Origin: Caulobacter sp.
GTDB taxonomy: Bacteria; Pseudomonadota; Alphaproteobacteria; Caulobacterales; Caulobacteraceae
Reading direction: 5' to 3'
NCBI GenBank assembly: GCA_016125585.1
Contig: WGLL01000018.1
Coordinates: 37,721 to 101,720, forward strand
DNA length: 64,000 bases
The number at the start of each line of letters is the position of its first letter. Positions within the stretch are counted from its first letter, which is position 1. Shown one piece after another: positions 50,074 through 58,999 of this stretch. The position numbers and the translations under genes were made by a program. Below the pieces are notes generated by a model. The model worked only from the letters and a program-made list of their open reading frames with translations, did not search any database and was not told the DNA's origin.

Positions 50074-51945
50074 CTATCTTCTCCCGAACAACCGCTCGAT
50101 GTCGGCCAGGCGCAGTTCGACATAGGTCGGGCGGCCGTGGTTGCACTGGCCGCTGTGGGGGGTGGCTTCCATTTCGCGCAGCAGGGCGTTCATTTCCGCG
50201 CCGGTCAGGCGGCGGCCGGCGCGGACCGAGCCGTGGCAGGCCATGGTCGAGCAGACCTCCTCCAGCCGCTCCTTGAGGGCCAGGGCCTGGCCGTTCTCGG
50301 CCAGATCATCGGCGATATCCCGGATCAGTCCGGCGGCGTCGGTCTTGCCCAGCAGGGCCGGGGTCTCGCGGACCAGCACCGCGCCGGGGCCGAAGGATTC
50401 GATCACCAGCCCCAGGGCGGCCAGTTCCTCGGCCTTGTCGCAGACCCGGCTCGCCTCGGAGGGGTCCAGCTCGACCACCTCGGGCAGCAGCAGGGTCTGG
50501 CGGGCGACGCCGCCGGCCGCCATCTCGGCCTTCATCCGCTCATAGACCAGCCGCTCATGGGCGGCGTGCTGGTCGACGATGACCATGCCGTCGCGGGTCT
50601 GGGCGACGATATAGGTCTCATGCACCTGGGCGCGGGCGGCGCCGAGGGGGAAGTCGACCGGGTCGGGCTGGCCCGGCGGCGGCGAGGACGCCTCGGACAT
50701 AGAGGGGTCAAAGGCCGCATAGGCCTCGGCGAACCCGCCCGCCTCGACTCGGGCCGAGACATCATTCAGCCCCGGCAGGTCGCCGGTCTGCACGGAGGGT
50801 CTGCCCGGCGTCGGCGTCCAGCCGCCCGAGCGCCAGGCCGAATAGCCGGGGGCATTGGTCCCGAAACCGCCGCCGCCCGGGCGGAACCCCGCCAGGGCCG
50901 CGTCGGCGACGGTGGTCGAGGCGCGGTGGCCGGCCCCGGCCAGGGCATGCCTCAGGGCGCCGACGATCAGCCCACGGACCAGGGCCGGGTCACGGAACCG
51001 CACCTCTGCCTTGGCCGGGTGAACATTGACGTCGACCAGGGTCGGCTCGAGCTCGAGATACAGCGCCGCCGCCGGATGGCGGTCGCGGGCCAGATAGTCG
51101 GCATAGGCCCCGCGCAGCGCCCCCTGCAGCAGCCGGTCGCGCACCGGCCGGCCGTTGACGAACAGATACTGATGGGCCGCGTTGCCGCGGTTGTAGGTCG
51201 GCAGGCCGGCGAAGCCCGACAGCCGCACCCCGTCCCGCTCCTGATCGATCTCCAGGGCGTTTTCCTGGAACTCGCGGCCCAGCACCGCCGCCAGACGCGC
51301 CAGCCGGCCTTCCGGTCCCGGCGACTCGGCCGGCAGCCGCAGGACCCGGCGGCCGTCGAGGTCGAGGGAAAAGGCGGTGGCCTCATGGGCCATGGCCTGA
51401 CGCTTCACCTCCTCGGTGATGGCCATCTGCTCGGCCCGCTCGGACTTCATGAACTTCAGCCGCGCCGGGGTGGCGTAGAACAGGTCCCGCACCTCGACCC
51501 GGGCGCCATGCGGCCCGGCGAAGGCGGCCGGTCCCGGCTCGCCCGTCGCCCCGCCCTCGACGAGGATGGCGTAGGCGTCGGCGGCGCCCCGCGCCCGGCT
51601 GGAGATCGACAGCCGCGAGACCGAGCCGATCGACGGCAGGGCCTCGCCGCGAAAGCCCATGGTCGAGATGTTCAGCAGATCCCAGCCGCCGTTCGCATCC
51701 GGCGCCAGCTTGGAGGTGGCGTGGCGTTCGACGGCGAGGGACAGCTCCTCCGGCGCCAGGCCCATGCCGTCATCGGCGATCAGGATGCGGCTGAGCCCCC
51801 CGCCGTCGGCCTCGATGGCGATCTTCAGGGCGCCGGCGTCGAGGGCGTTCTCGACCAGTTCCTTGACCGCGCTGGCCGGCCGTTCGACCACCTCGCCGGC
51901 GGCGATGCGGTTGACGGTTTCGGCAGGAAGGCGGCGAATGGGCAT
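50074..51945 (-). CDS. mutL: DNA mismatch repair protein MutL
   Basis: The 623-residue matchmaker ATPase couples MutS recognition to strand incision. GHKL ATPase motifs are visible at the N terminus ([27 protein letters not shown]). The C-terminal half contains [15 protein letters not shown], the DQHA(x)2E(x)4E endonuclease motif near residue 455, so this MutL should nick DNA itself, as expected in bacteria without MutH. The end has CHGSVRAG and [13 protein letters not shown], also typical. Start at MPIRRL 51945 (51951 also possible). A divergent TraB/GumN gene follows 31 bases away. Confidence 0.95.
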   Translation of the reverse strand: MPIRRLPAETVNRIAAGEVVERPASAVKELVENALDAGALKIAIEADGGGLSRILIADDGMGLAPEELSLAVERHATSKLAPDANGGWDLLNISTMGFRGEALPSIGSVSRLSISSRARGAADAYAILVEGGATGEPGPAAFAGPHGARVEVRDLFYATPARLKFMKSERAEQMAITEEVKRQAMAHEATAFSLDLDGRRVLRLPAESPGPEGRLARLAAVLGREFQENALEIDQERDGVRLSGFAGLPTYNRGNAAHQYLFVNGRPVRDRLLQGALRGAYADYLARDRHPAAALYLELEPTLVDVNVHPAKAEVRFRDPALVRGLIVGALRHALAGAGHRASTTVADAALAGFRPGGGGFGTNAPGYSAWRSGGWTPTPGRPSVQTGDLPGLNDVSARVEAGGFAEAYAAFDPSMSEASSPPPGQPDPVDFPLGAARAQVHETYIVAQTRDGMVIVDQHAAHERLVYERMKAEMAAGGVARQTLLLPEVVELDPSEASRVCDKAEELAALGLVIESFGPGAVLVRETPALLGKTDAAGLIRDIADDLAENGQALALKERLEEVCSTMACHGSVRAGRRLTGAEMNALLREMEATPHSGQCNHGRPTYVELRLADIERLFGRR

Positions 51946-51976
51946 GTTCACGTCAATCTATCCGATTCCACAGGCC

Positions 51977-52981
51977 ATGACCCCCGTGTTGACCAAACCC
52001 CTGCTGGCCGGCCTTCTGGTCGCCGCCCTCGCCATATGGCCCCTGTCGCCGGGCCCCGCCACCGCCCAGGGCCAGAGCGAGCCGGCCCCGCCCGCAGGCA
52101 GCGTCGCCGCTGGCGAGGATCCGGAAGGGACCCTGGTCGAGGAACTGGTGGTCTCCTCCAACCTCGGCGGCCCGGCCTTCTGGAAGGTGTCGAAGGGCGA
52201 ATCGGTGGTCTGGGTGCTGGGCGTGCCGGGCGCCCTGCCCAGGGGCGTGACCTGGGACAGCCGTCGGCTGGAGTTTCGCCTCAAGGGCGCCAAGGCCCTG
52301 ATCCTGCCGCCCCGGGTCAAGGCCCGGCCGATCGTCATCACCACCTTCATCCTCACCCATCAGAAGGCGTTCCAGGGCGGCGCGCCCCTGCCGCCGGGGC
52401 TGCGGGCGCGGCTGGACCGCAACCGCGAGGCCCTGGGGGTCAAGCCCGGCAAGCTGGACAAATGGAAGCCGGGCGTGGCCGGGGCGATGCTGGCGGGCGA
52501 GCTGCGCAAGCCGCTGAAGCTGGATGACGACCAGCCGATGAACCGCATCCTCGGCCTCGCCCGCAAGGCCAGGGTCAGACAGGTCCGGGCCGGGGCGGCG
52601 ATCGATCCGATGCCGGCGGTGCGGTCCCTGCTGGGTCTCAATGACGAGAGCCAGCAGATCTGCCTGGAGGACGCCCTGGACGAGGTCGAGGCCGGGCGGG
52701 GCCGGATCCGCAACGCCGCCCTGGGCTGGGCGCGGGGCGATGTCCGCACCGCCCTGACCGCCGAGCGCGGCTTCGACCGCTGCCTGACCCGCCTGCCGAC
52801 CCTGGCCGCCCTCAGCCGCCGCGCCATGAGCGACACCAGCGGAACCATCGCCCGGCAGCTGAACACACCCGGCAAGGCGGTCGCGGTGGTCGACCTGCGC
52901 CAGTTGCTGGCCCGCGGCGGGGTGCTGGATCAGCTGAAAGCCAGGGGCTTCACGGTCGAGACGCCGGGGGGCGGGGGGTAG
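51977..52981 (+). CDS. TraB/GumN family exported protein
   Basis: A 334-residue protein with a signal peptide (LLAGLLVAALAIWPLSPGPATAQ). The family features are present: FWKVSKGESVVWVLGVPGALPRG near the N terminus and a C-terminal VAVVDLRQLLARGGVLDQLKARGFTVE, which resembles the GxGHL-type end of TraB/GumN proteins though the catalytic His is not evident. The middle is helical and basic. A metalloprotease-like fold is suggested for the family, but this member may have lost activity. Close to mutL's start and divergent from it. Confidence 0.72.
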   Translation: MTPVLTKPLLAGLLVAALAIWPLSPGPATAQGQSEPAPPAGSVAAGEDPEGTLVEELVVSSNLGGPAFWKVSKGESVVWVLGVPGALPRGVTWDSRRLEFRLKGAKALILPPRVKARPIVITTFILTHQKAFQGGAPLPPGLRARLDRNREALGVKPGKLDKWKPGVAGAMLAGELRKPLKLDDDQPMNRILGLARKARVRQVRAGAAIDPMPAVRSLLGLNDESQQICLEDALDEVEAGRGRIRNAALGWARGDVRTALTAERGFDRCLTRLPTLAALSRRAMSDTSGTIARQLNTPGKAVAVVDLRQLLARGGVLDQLKARGFTVETPGGGG

Positions 52982-53027
52982 GCCTTCCGCGACCTTGGAA
53001 GAGCGCGCGCTCGCCCACCCAAGCTTC

Positions 53028-53146
53028 CGTCACCCCGGACAGGTTCCGGGGTCCATACGCTCAAGCTTTTGAAGGGTGTCGCCACTGTCCGACGCCCATC
53101 TTCACAGACGGCGTCAATGGACCCCGGAACAGGTCCGGGGTGACGG
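53028..53146. repeat. Paired palindromic intergenic element (CCCCGGA type)
   Basis: Units at 53028-53056 (CGTCACCCCGGACAGGTTCC..) and 53117-53146 (ATGGACCCCGGAACAGGTCC..) form an inverted pair. CTCAAGC occurs just inside the first unit, as at 44165-44275. It occupies most of the 301-base gap between TraB/GumN and the DUF3035 gene; nothing else is visible there. Confidence 0.75.
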
Positions 53147-53234
53147 GGGGATGGGGCCGCCAGCCGCGCGGGCATGACCGTTGCGAAGCACCGGGCTCAG
53201 GAGGCTGCAAAGCCGTCCACATAGTGGGCTGGGT

Positions 53235-53267
53235 CCCGGGTCGCCCTTTGGGGGCCCGGGATGACGG
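53235..53267 (-). terminator. G/C-rich hairpin after DUF3035
   Basis: CCCGGGTC (53235-53242) can pair across a G/C-rich loop with GCCCGGG (53254-53260), followed by ATGACGG. It lies about 20 bases after the DUF3035 stop in the transcription direction. No U-run, so it may be a repeat fragment or a weak stop. Confidence 0.35.
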
Positions 53268-53282
53268 TTGTTCCGGGAAAGC

Positions 53283-53834
53283 CTAGAGGCCGGGGAGTTT
53301 CACCCAGCCGGACTTTTCGCGCTTGATGACCACGTCCTTGCCGCCGGTCAGGGCCTTGATGCGGGCCTCTTCGGCGGCGGCGTCGGCCACCGGGGCGGCC
53401 GAGGGGTCGATGGAGCTGACCTGGGTCGGCTTGTCCTTGCGCCAGAACATCACCATGTCGGCGAAGCTCTTTTCCTTGTGAGCAACATCGCCGAACTCGT
53501 CGTCGACGACATAGCGCACCAGCGGGTCGGCGTTGTTGGCGCCGGCGCGGGCGACCAGCACCTTCTCACCCTCGGAACGGTCGGCGGCCTGCATGCGGGC
53601 CTGGGCGCTGGCGCGGGCGGCGCTGTCGGGCTGAAGCTCGGCGGCGCGCGGTTCGCCGGGGGCCGGCGGACGCAGCGCATAGTCGGGCGGCACCACCAGC
53701 GGGGCCTTGGTCACGACCCGGAACTCGTCGGGGGTGACCTTGGCGACGCCGAGCGCCTTGGAGGCGGACTGACAGCCGGCCAGGCCGGTGGTCGCCAGAA
53801 GGGCGGTGAGGACGATCGCGCGGTTCAGCTTCAT
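53283..53834 (-). CDS. DUF3035 lipoprotein (possible BamF-like)
   Basis: A 183-residue lipoprotein (signal peptide with LAGC lipobox at residues 18-21, mature N terminus CQSASKALG). The family core TPDEFRVVTKAPLVVPPDYALRPPAPGEPRAAEL is present. This family lies directly after lspA in many alphaproteobacteria. A lipoprotein BamF with an RxxDEF motif has been described in the alphaproteobacterial outer-membrane assembly complex, and DEF is seen here at residues 34-36 although the Arg is not; identity with BamF is an inference. Third gene of the ileS-lspA-DUF3035 group. Confidence 0.8.
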   Translation of the reverse strand: MKLNRAIVLTALLATTGLAGCQSASKALGVAKVTPDEFRVVTKAPLVVPPDYALRPPAPGEPRAAELQPDSAARASAQARMQAADRSEGEKVLVARAGANNADPLVRYVVDDEFGDVAHKEKSFADMVMFWRKDKPTQVSSIDPSAAPVADAAAEEARIKALTGGKDVVIKREKSGWVKLPGL

Positions 53835-53916
53835 GACCACAGGTAACTCCAGGTGGCCCCCCGGCCAAAATTCAAGGTGCATCAATTACGCCAAACCGGC
53901 GCGGGCGCCAACAGGT

Positions 53917-54489
53917 TCAGGCCGAAGCCCTTTCCCGCCGTTCGCGGCGGTCGGTGAGATAGGTGTCGATCAGCAGCAGGACGACGCCGATGGTGATGGC
54001 GCTGTCGGCGATGTTGAACACCCAGGGGAACATCAGGGCCTGGACGTCAATGAAATCGGCCACCGCGCCGAGCCGGACCCGGTCGATCATGTTGCCGATG
54101 GCCCCGCCCATGATCAGGCCGAAACCCCAGCCCAGCAGGGGCCGTTGCACCCGCCGCACCCAGACGGCGATGATGATCGCCACCGCCAGGGAGAAGATCA
54201 CCAGAAGCCAGCGCATCCAGCCGGTGTCGGCCCGGAACATGCCGAAGCTGACGCCCTGGTTCCAGACCATGGTCAACCGCAGGGGACCCAGGACCTTCAC
54301 CGAGCCGAGGGCCTGGAGATTGAGGCTGTAGAGCACCCACAGCTTGCTGAGCTGGTCGGCGAGAATCACCGCCAGGGCCAGGGAATAGGCCAGCGGGCCC
54401 ATGCCCGGCCCGGCCACGGGTTCCGGAATCGGCGGCGAAGCGGAAACGTCGCCCGGCTCGGCGGCGGCATCCTCGGTCTCAAGGCTCAA
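53917..54489 (-). CDS. lspA: Signal peptidase II
   Basis: Removes signal peptides from prolipoproteins in the inner membrane. The 190-residue protein has four membrane helices and both catalytic Asp regions: GAIGNMIDRVRLGAVADFID and FNIADSAITIGVVLLLID, plus the family Asn in VWNQGVSFGMF. A TTG at 54489 with GGGAG eight bases before is the best start; ATG 54402 would cut off only non-conserved sequence. It lies 34 bases after ileS and 82 bases before DUF3035 and is probably one transcript with ileS. Confidence 0.93.
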   Translation of the reverse strand: MSLETEDAAAEPGDVSASPPIPEPVAGPGMGPLAYSLALAVILADQLSKLWVLYSLNLQALGSVKVLGPLRLTMVWNQGVSFGMFRADTGWMRWLLVIFSLAVAIIIAVWVRRVQRPLLGWGFGLIMGGAIGNMIDRVRLGAVADFIDVQALMFPWVFNIADSAITIGVVLLLIDTYLTDRRERRERASA

Positions 54490-54523
54490 GCGGTGTCTCC
54501 CGGTCCTGATCGGACGAGCAATA

Positions 54524-57466
54524 TCAGGCGGCGGCGCCGCTGTCCCGGGCGGCGACGACATCCTCGCAGCGCAGGCACAGCTGGGTGGCCGGCTTGACCT
54601 CCGGCAGGATGCGCCAGCAGCGGGCGCATTTGCAGCCGTCTTCCGCAGCCTGTTGGACCTTTACCCGGACCCAAATGTCTTGCCCTGGCCCCTGTTCGGC
54701 TTCGTCAGCATCGATTGCATCCCAGCGATCAAGATCTTGTTCGGAGCCGTTCCGAGAAAGAAGGACTGCAGAACTTGTCCGGAAAATTTCCGCCGCTGAA
54801 GCGTCATCCTCAAACATATCAAGAACTTCGCGGTCTAGAAGCACGGCCACTTTCGCATCGAGTGCGGAGCCAATTCTCTTGTCTCGACGCTGAGTTTCCA
54901 ACGCCGCCGTAACCGCCTCAGTGACTGCCTTAACCTGGGCCCAGCGCGCGGCCTCGTCCTTATTGCGCCATTCGGCGGGGGTGTCAGGGATGACCCGCAG
55001 GGCATTGAAGCCCGCGTCGGGGAAGCGGCAGACCCAGGCCTCGTCCATGGTGAAGGAACAGATCGGGCTGAGCCAGGCGGTCAGCCGCTCGAACACCGCG
55101 TCCAGCACCGTGCGGTAGGCGCGGCGGGTGACGTCGTCCGGGGCGTCGCAGTAGAGGCTGTCGCGGCGGATGTCGAAGAACAGGCTGGAGAGGTCGCCCT
55201 GGCAGAAGTCGAGCAGCGGCCGCACCACATCGGTGTAGTCGTAGCGTTCGTAGGCGGCGCGGACCTCGCCATCCAGTTCCCAGAGGCGATGCAGGATGTA
55301 GCGTTCCAGCGGCGGCATCTGCTCCAGCGGCAGACGCTCGGCCTCGTCGAAGCCTTCCAGGGCGCCGAGCAGATAGCGCAGGGTGTTGCGCAGCTTGCGA
55401 TAGGCGTCGGCGACCCCGGCGAGGATGGTCTTGCCGATCCGCTGGTCCTCGACATAGTCGGTCAGGGCGGTCCAAAGGCGCAGGATCTCGGCCCCGCTTT
55501 CCTTGATGATGTCCTGGGGCTCGATGGTGTTGCCTTTGGACTTGGACATCTTCTCCCCCTTCTCATCGAGGGTGAAGCCGTGGGTCACCACCGCCTTGAA
55601 CGGGGCGACGCCGCGGGTGCCGCAGGCCTCCAGCAGGGACGACTGGAACCAGCCGCGATGCTGGTCGCTGCCTTCCGAATAGAGATCGGCCGGCCAGTGG
55701 CTGTCCTCGCGGCCTTCCAGGGTGAAGACGTGCGTCGAGCCGGAGTCGAACCAGACGTCGAGGATGTCCTCGACCTTCTCGTAGGCCTGGGGGTCGAGAT
55801 CGCCGAGGAAGTCGCTGGCCGGGCGCAGATACCAGGCGTCGGCGCCCTCTTCGGCGATCAGCTTGATGATCCGGGCGTTGACCCCGGCGTCGGCCAGCGG
55901 CTGGCCGGTCTGTTTGTCGACGAACATGGCCAGGGGCGTGCCCCAGGCGCGCTGGCGGCTGATCAGCCAGTCGGGCCGGGTCTCGACCATGCTGCGCAGG
56001 CGGGCCTGGCCGGCGGCGGGATGGAAGGTGGTGGCGTCGACGGCCGCCAGAGCCTTGTCGCGCAGGGAGCCGCCCTCGCCTTCGCCGTCCATCCGCACAA
56101 ACCATTGCGGGGTGTTGCGGAAGATGACCGGGGCCTTGGAGCGCCAGCTGTGCGGATAGCTGTGCTCCAGCCGGCCACGGGCCAGCAGGTTGCCGGCCTC
56201 GATCAGCTTTTCCATCACCGCGCCGTTGGCCGGGCCGAACTTGCCGAGTTTCTTGCCCTCGGTCTCCAGCACCTTGAGGCCGGCGAACAGGGGGACGTGG
56301 GGATAGTAGGCGCCGTCGGGGTCGACGACCTCGGGGATGGCCTTGTGGCCGTGCTTGAGCCAGACCAGATAGTCCTCGGCGCCGTGGCCGGGGGCGGTGT
56401 GGACAAAGCCTGTGCCGGCGTCGTCGGTGACATGGTCGCCGGCCAGCAGCGGCACGGCGAATCCGTAGCCCGCCTTGTCGTCGGCGTCCGGCGCCAGGGC
56501 GGCCAGGGGATGGGCGCAGGTCAGGCCTGCGGGATCGACCGTCTCGACCCGGCTCCAGCTCGCGGCCTTGGCGGCTTTCAGCACCTCCTCGGCCAGCTTG
56601 TCGGCCAGCACCAGCCGGTCGCCCGGCTTGACCCAGGGCCCGAAGGCCAGGTCGGTTTCCAGGCTCTCGATGCGGTAGAGGCCGTAGGTGATGGCCGGAT
56701 TGAAGCTGATCGCCCGGTTGGCCGGGATGGTCCAGGGGGTGGTGGTCCAGATCACCACGGCGGCGTCGTCCAGGCCGGCGGTGACCGGGAATTTCACCCA
56801 GACCGTAGGGCTGACGTGGTCGGCGTATTCGACCTCGGCCTCGGCCAGGGCGGTGCGCTCGACCGGGCTCCACATCACCGGCTTGGAGCCGCGATAGACC
56901 TGGCCGGTGGTCACGAACTTGTGGAACTCGGCGACGATTGTCGCCTCGCTGGTGAAGTCCATGGTGGCGTAGCGGTTGGCCCAGTCGCCGAGCACGCCCA
57001 GGCGGCGGAAGCCAGCCATCTGCACATCGATCCAGCCGGCGGCGTATTCGCGGCAGCGGCTGCGGAACTCGGCCGGCGGAACCTCGTCCTTGGAGCGGCC
57101 CTTGGCCTTGAACTCCTTTTCGATCTGCCACTCGATCGGCAGGCCGTGGCAGTCCCAGCCGGGGACGTAGTCGACGTCGAAGCCGAGCAGGAAGCGGCTG
57201 CGGACCACGAAGTCCTTCAGGGTCTTGTCGAGGGCGTGGCCGATGTGGATGGCGCCGTTGGCGTAGGGCGGGCCGTCATGCAGCACGAACAGCGGGGCGC
57301 CGCGGGCCTGGCGGTCGGCGCGGATGGCCTTGTAGAGATCGGCCTCATCCCAGCGGGCGAGGATCTCCGGCTCCAGCTTCGGCAGGCCGGCCCGCATGGG
57401 GAAGCTGGTCTGGGGGAGAAAGACGGTGTCGCGATAATCGCGGACGGAAGCGGCGTCGTCGGCCAT
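54524..57466 (-). CDS. ileS: Isoleucyl-tRNA synthetase
   Basis: Charges tRNA-Ile in the cytoplasm. The 980-residue protein has all class Ia features: HIGH in GAIHIGHALDK (near residue 72), VPGWDCHGLP, the editing-domain TTTPWTIPANRAISF, KMSKS in GEKMSKSKGN (near 640), and a C-terminal zinc finger CARCWRILPEV..CLRCEDV. Codon use changes sharply at 54660-54950 (residues about 840-935), where AT-rich codons replace the usual GC-ending ones while the protein frame stays intact. This looks like a recombined or converted patch. The start at 57466 follows an upstream leader of 184 bases. Confidence 0.96.
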   Translation of the reverse strand: MADDAASVRDYRDTVFLPQTSFPMRAGLPKLEPEILARWDEADLYKAIRADRQARGAPLFVLHDGPPYANGAIHIGHALDKTLKDFVVRSRFLLGFDVDYVPGWDCHGLPIEWQIEKEFKAKGRSKDEVPPAEFRSRCREYAAGWIDVQMAGFRRLGVLGDWANRYATMDFTSEATIVAEFHKFVTTGQVYRGSKPVMWSPVERTALAEAEVEYADHVSPTVWVKFPVTAGLDDAAVVIWTTTPWTIPANRAISFNPAITYGLYRIESLETDLAFGPWVKPGDRLVLADKLAEEVLKAAKAASWSRVETVDPAGLTCAHPLAALAPDADDKAGYGFAVPLLAGDHVTDDAGTGFVHTAPGHGAEDYLVWLKHGHKAIPEVVDPDGAYYPHVPLFAGLKVLETEGKKLGKFGPANGAVMEKLIEAGNLLARGRLEHSYPHSWRSKAPVIFRNTPQWFVRMDGEGEGGSLRDKALAAVDATTFHPAAGQARLRSMVETRPDWLISRQRAWGTPLAMFVDKQTGQPLADAGVNARIIKLIAEEGADAWYLRPASDFLGDLDPQAYEKVEDILDVWFDSGSTHVFTLEGREDSHWPADLYSEGSDQHRGWFQSSLLEACGTRGVAPFKAVVTHGFTLDEKGEKMSKSKGNTIEPQDIIKESGAEILRLWTALTDYVEDQRIGKTILAGVADAYRKLRNTLRYLLGALEGFDEAERLPLEQMPPLERYILHRLWELDGEVRAAYERYDYTDVVRPLLDFCQGDLSSLFFDIRRDSLYCDAPDDVTRRAYRTVLDAVFERLTAWLSPICSFTMDEAWVCRFPDAGFNALRVIPDTPAEWRNKDEAARWAQVKAVTEAVTAALETQRRDKRIGSALDAKVAVLLDREVLDMFEDDASAAEIFRTSSAVLLSRNGSEQDLDRWDAIDADEAEQGPGQDIWVRVKVQQAAEDGCKCARCWRILPEVKPATQLCLRCEDVVAARDSGAAA

Positions 57467-57650
57467 GATCTGGGGACTCGGATGGTTGTTTTCGGGTTCG
57501 GACGGGGTGGCTCCCGGCGCGCGCGACCGATACCGGCGGCGTCACGCCGGGCGGGTAATTCGCGAGGTCATCCGATCACGGGTCATGGCCGGGGCTCTAA
57601 CAGAGCCGGGGCCCTTGCGCCAGTCCCGGCGGGCCGGTCGGCGGGCGCGG
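57467..57650 (-). promoter_or_regulatory. ileS leader/promoter region
   Basis: The 184-base region before ileS has no gene. One short inverted repeat (GGCTCTAACAGAGCC, 57594-57608) is visible; no T-box or other known riboswitch element could be recognised. The promoter is probably here. Confidence 0.35.
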
Positions 57651-58007
57651 TCAGTCCTTGCGGCCGGCCTCGCCGGCCACGCGGTCGCCGACCCAGCTGC
57701 AGACGCCGATGATCAGGGCGCCCCAGAAGGCCGGCCAGAAGCCGTCGACGGTCAGGCCCTTCATCATCCAGCCGACGAGGCCCAGGGTGGCGGCGTTAAT
57801 GACCAGCAGGAACAGGCCGAAGGTGATGAACACCACCGGGAAGGTGATCACCACCAGCACCGGCCGGACAATGGCGTTGACCAGGCCCAGCAGGAAGGCG
57901 GCGATCACGAGGCTGGGCCAGCCGGACACGGCGATGCCGGTCACGAAGCGTTGCGCCAGCCAGAAGCCGGCGACGGCGAAGGCGAACTGGACCAGAAACC
58001 GGATCAT
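57651..58007 (-). CDS. Phage-holin-family (superfamily IV) small membrane protein
   Basis: A 118-residue protein of four hydrophobic helices (FLVQFAFAVAGFWLAQRF, SLVIAAFLLGLVNAIVRPVLVVITFP, VFITFGLFLLVINAATLGLVGW, FWPAFWGALIIGVCSWVG). It matches the DUF/holin superfamily IV members widely found in chromosomes; despite the name there is no prophage here. The exact role is unknown. It is the last of three minus-strand genes before ileS. Confidence 0.82.
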   Translation of the reverse strand: MIRFLVQFAFAVAGFWLAQRFVTGIAVSGWPSLVIAAFLLGLVNAIVRPVLVVITFPVVFITFGLFLLVINAATLGLVGWMMKGLTVDGFWPAFWGALIIGVCSWVGDRVAGEAGRKD

Positions 58008-58015
58008 GGCGGGCC

Positions 58016-58555
58016 TCAGGGTTGCTCGGGGACCGAAATCTGGGTCGACAGCACCCCATCCCAAGGCGCGCGCTCGATCTTGAGGGTCGGGCCGCGCGGA
58101 TCGCGGGTCGCCTTGGCGTCGCCATAGGTGACGATGACCTGCAGCGGACGGTCGGTCAGGACCACGAATTCGCAGTCGACCATCAGGGTCTTGGCGCCGC
58201 TGGTCCAGGGGGCCTGGGCGGTGGGGCGGCGGTCGGCGCGGCCGCAGACCCGGCTGCCGACCTGGATGACCAGGGCCTGGCCGGCGCCCTCGCCCTGGGC
58301 GGTGGAGGTGCCGGTGGCGTGGGCGACGTAGCGGCCCGCCGTCATGCCGGGAATGGTGCACATGGTCTGGGTCTGGCTGATCACCCGGCAGGCGCCCGGG
58401 GTGATGTCCGGCTGGGTGTAGCCGGGGAAGGCCCGCGGCGGGCCCAGCGGCGGGGCCGGGGCGGCGGCCGGGGCGCGGGCCGGCGGCGTCTGGGCCGAGG
58501 GGGCGCCGGCGGCCATCAGGGCCAGGGACAGTCCAAGCAGGGTTGTCTTGATCAC
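58016..58555 (-). CDS. Exported protein of unknown function
   Basis: A 179-residue protein from GTG 58555 with GGGAG eight bases before. Signal peptide ends MAAGAPSAQ, then a Pro/Ala-rich linker, then a compact domain with four Cys (ACRVISQ..MCTIPG; RVCGRAD; VDCEFVVL) and short repeats of YVAHATGTS and LMVDCEFVVLTDRPLQVIVTYGDAKA. No family recognised. The Cys pairs could form disulfides, as expected in the periplasm. 8 bases from the holin-like gene. Confidence 0.65.
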   Translation of the reverse strand: MIKTTLLGLSLALMAAGAPSAQTPPARAPAAAPAPPLGPPRAFPGYTQPDITPGACRVISQTQTMCTIPGMTAGRYVAHATGTSTAQGEGAGQALVIQVGSRVCGRADRRPTAQAPWTSGAKTLMVDCEFVVLTDRPLQVIVTYGDAKATRDPRGPTLKIERAPWDGVLSTQISVPEQP

Positions 58556-58577
58556 GTGCGATACTCCCGGGCGCGGG

Positions 58578-58883
58578 TCAGGCGGCCTGCTGACGATTGG
58601 TCTTGATGACGCCGCGGCTCTCCATGGCCGCCTGGAGGGTATTGATCTTGTTGAAGAGATCAACCGCCCCGTCGAGGTCGAGAACCAGACGGCAGACCGG
58701 GCTGGCGGCCTTGGCGCCGGCCTCGTCGAGGGGGCGTTCAACGCAGAATTCGATGCGCAGGGTGCGGCCGTTGAAGGTCAGGCGGTGGGCCTTGTCGGCG
58801 AAGGTTTCGGCCAGGTCGGGACGGTCGCGGTATTCGGGCTCGCGCTTCTCGGCGACGGCGACGGGGGTGGCGGATTTGGCCAT
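58578..58883 (-). CDS. Small conserved hypothetical protein
   Basis: A 101-residue cytoplasmic protein (MAKSATPVAVAEKREPEYRD..). The core EFCVERPLDEAGAKAASPVCRLVLDLDGAVDLFNKINTLQAAM is probably an alpha/beta domain. A good GAGGA before ATG 58883 supports the start; the frame is open to 59240 in antisense shadow of the autotransporter. No known function. First of a three-gene run (58883-57651). Confidence 0.7.
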   Translation of the reverse strand: MAKSATPVAVAEKREPEYRDRPDLAETFADKAHRLTFNGRTLRIEFCVERPLDEAGAKAASPVCRLVLDLDGAVDLFNKINTLQAAMESRGVIKTNRQQAA

Positions 58884-58949
58884 GAGGTCCTCACGGTAAA
58901 TTGGGAAGAGGGTCGGGCGCGGCGACGGCGGCGGCGGCCCGGAAAGCAA

Positions 58950-58975
58950 ACGGGCCGGTCTTGCGACCGGCCCGT
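58950..58975 (-). terminator. Intrinsic terminator of the autotransporter gene
   Basis: ACGGGCCGGTC (58950-58960) and GACCGGCCCGT (58965-58975) form a perfect 11-bp stem with a 4-base loop, followed on the minus strand by TTTGCTTTCC. It is 25 bases after the autotransporter stop and is a typical Rho-independent terminator. Confidence 0.85.
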
Positions 58976-58999
58976 CCACAAATTGCAGGCTGGGCCGGC

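Noticed and set aside
55289..57712. Open frame of 807 codons on the plus strand
   Set aside because: Antisense shadow of ileS with no family motifs or ribosome-binding site.
57651..58007. Prophage signal from the holin-family protein
   Set aside because: No other phage gene is nearby; superfamily IV holin-like proteins are common chromosomal genes.
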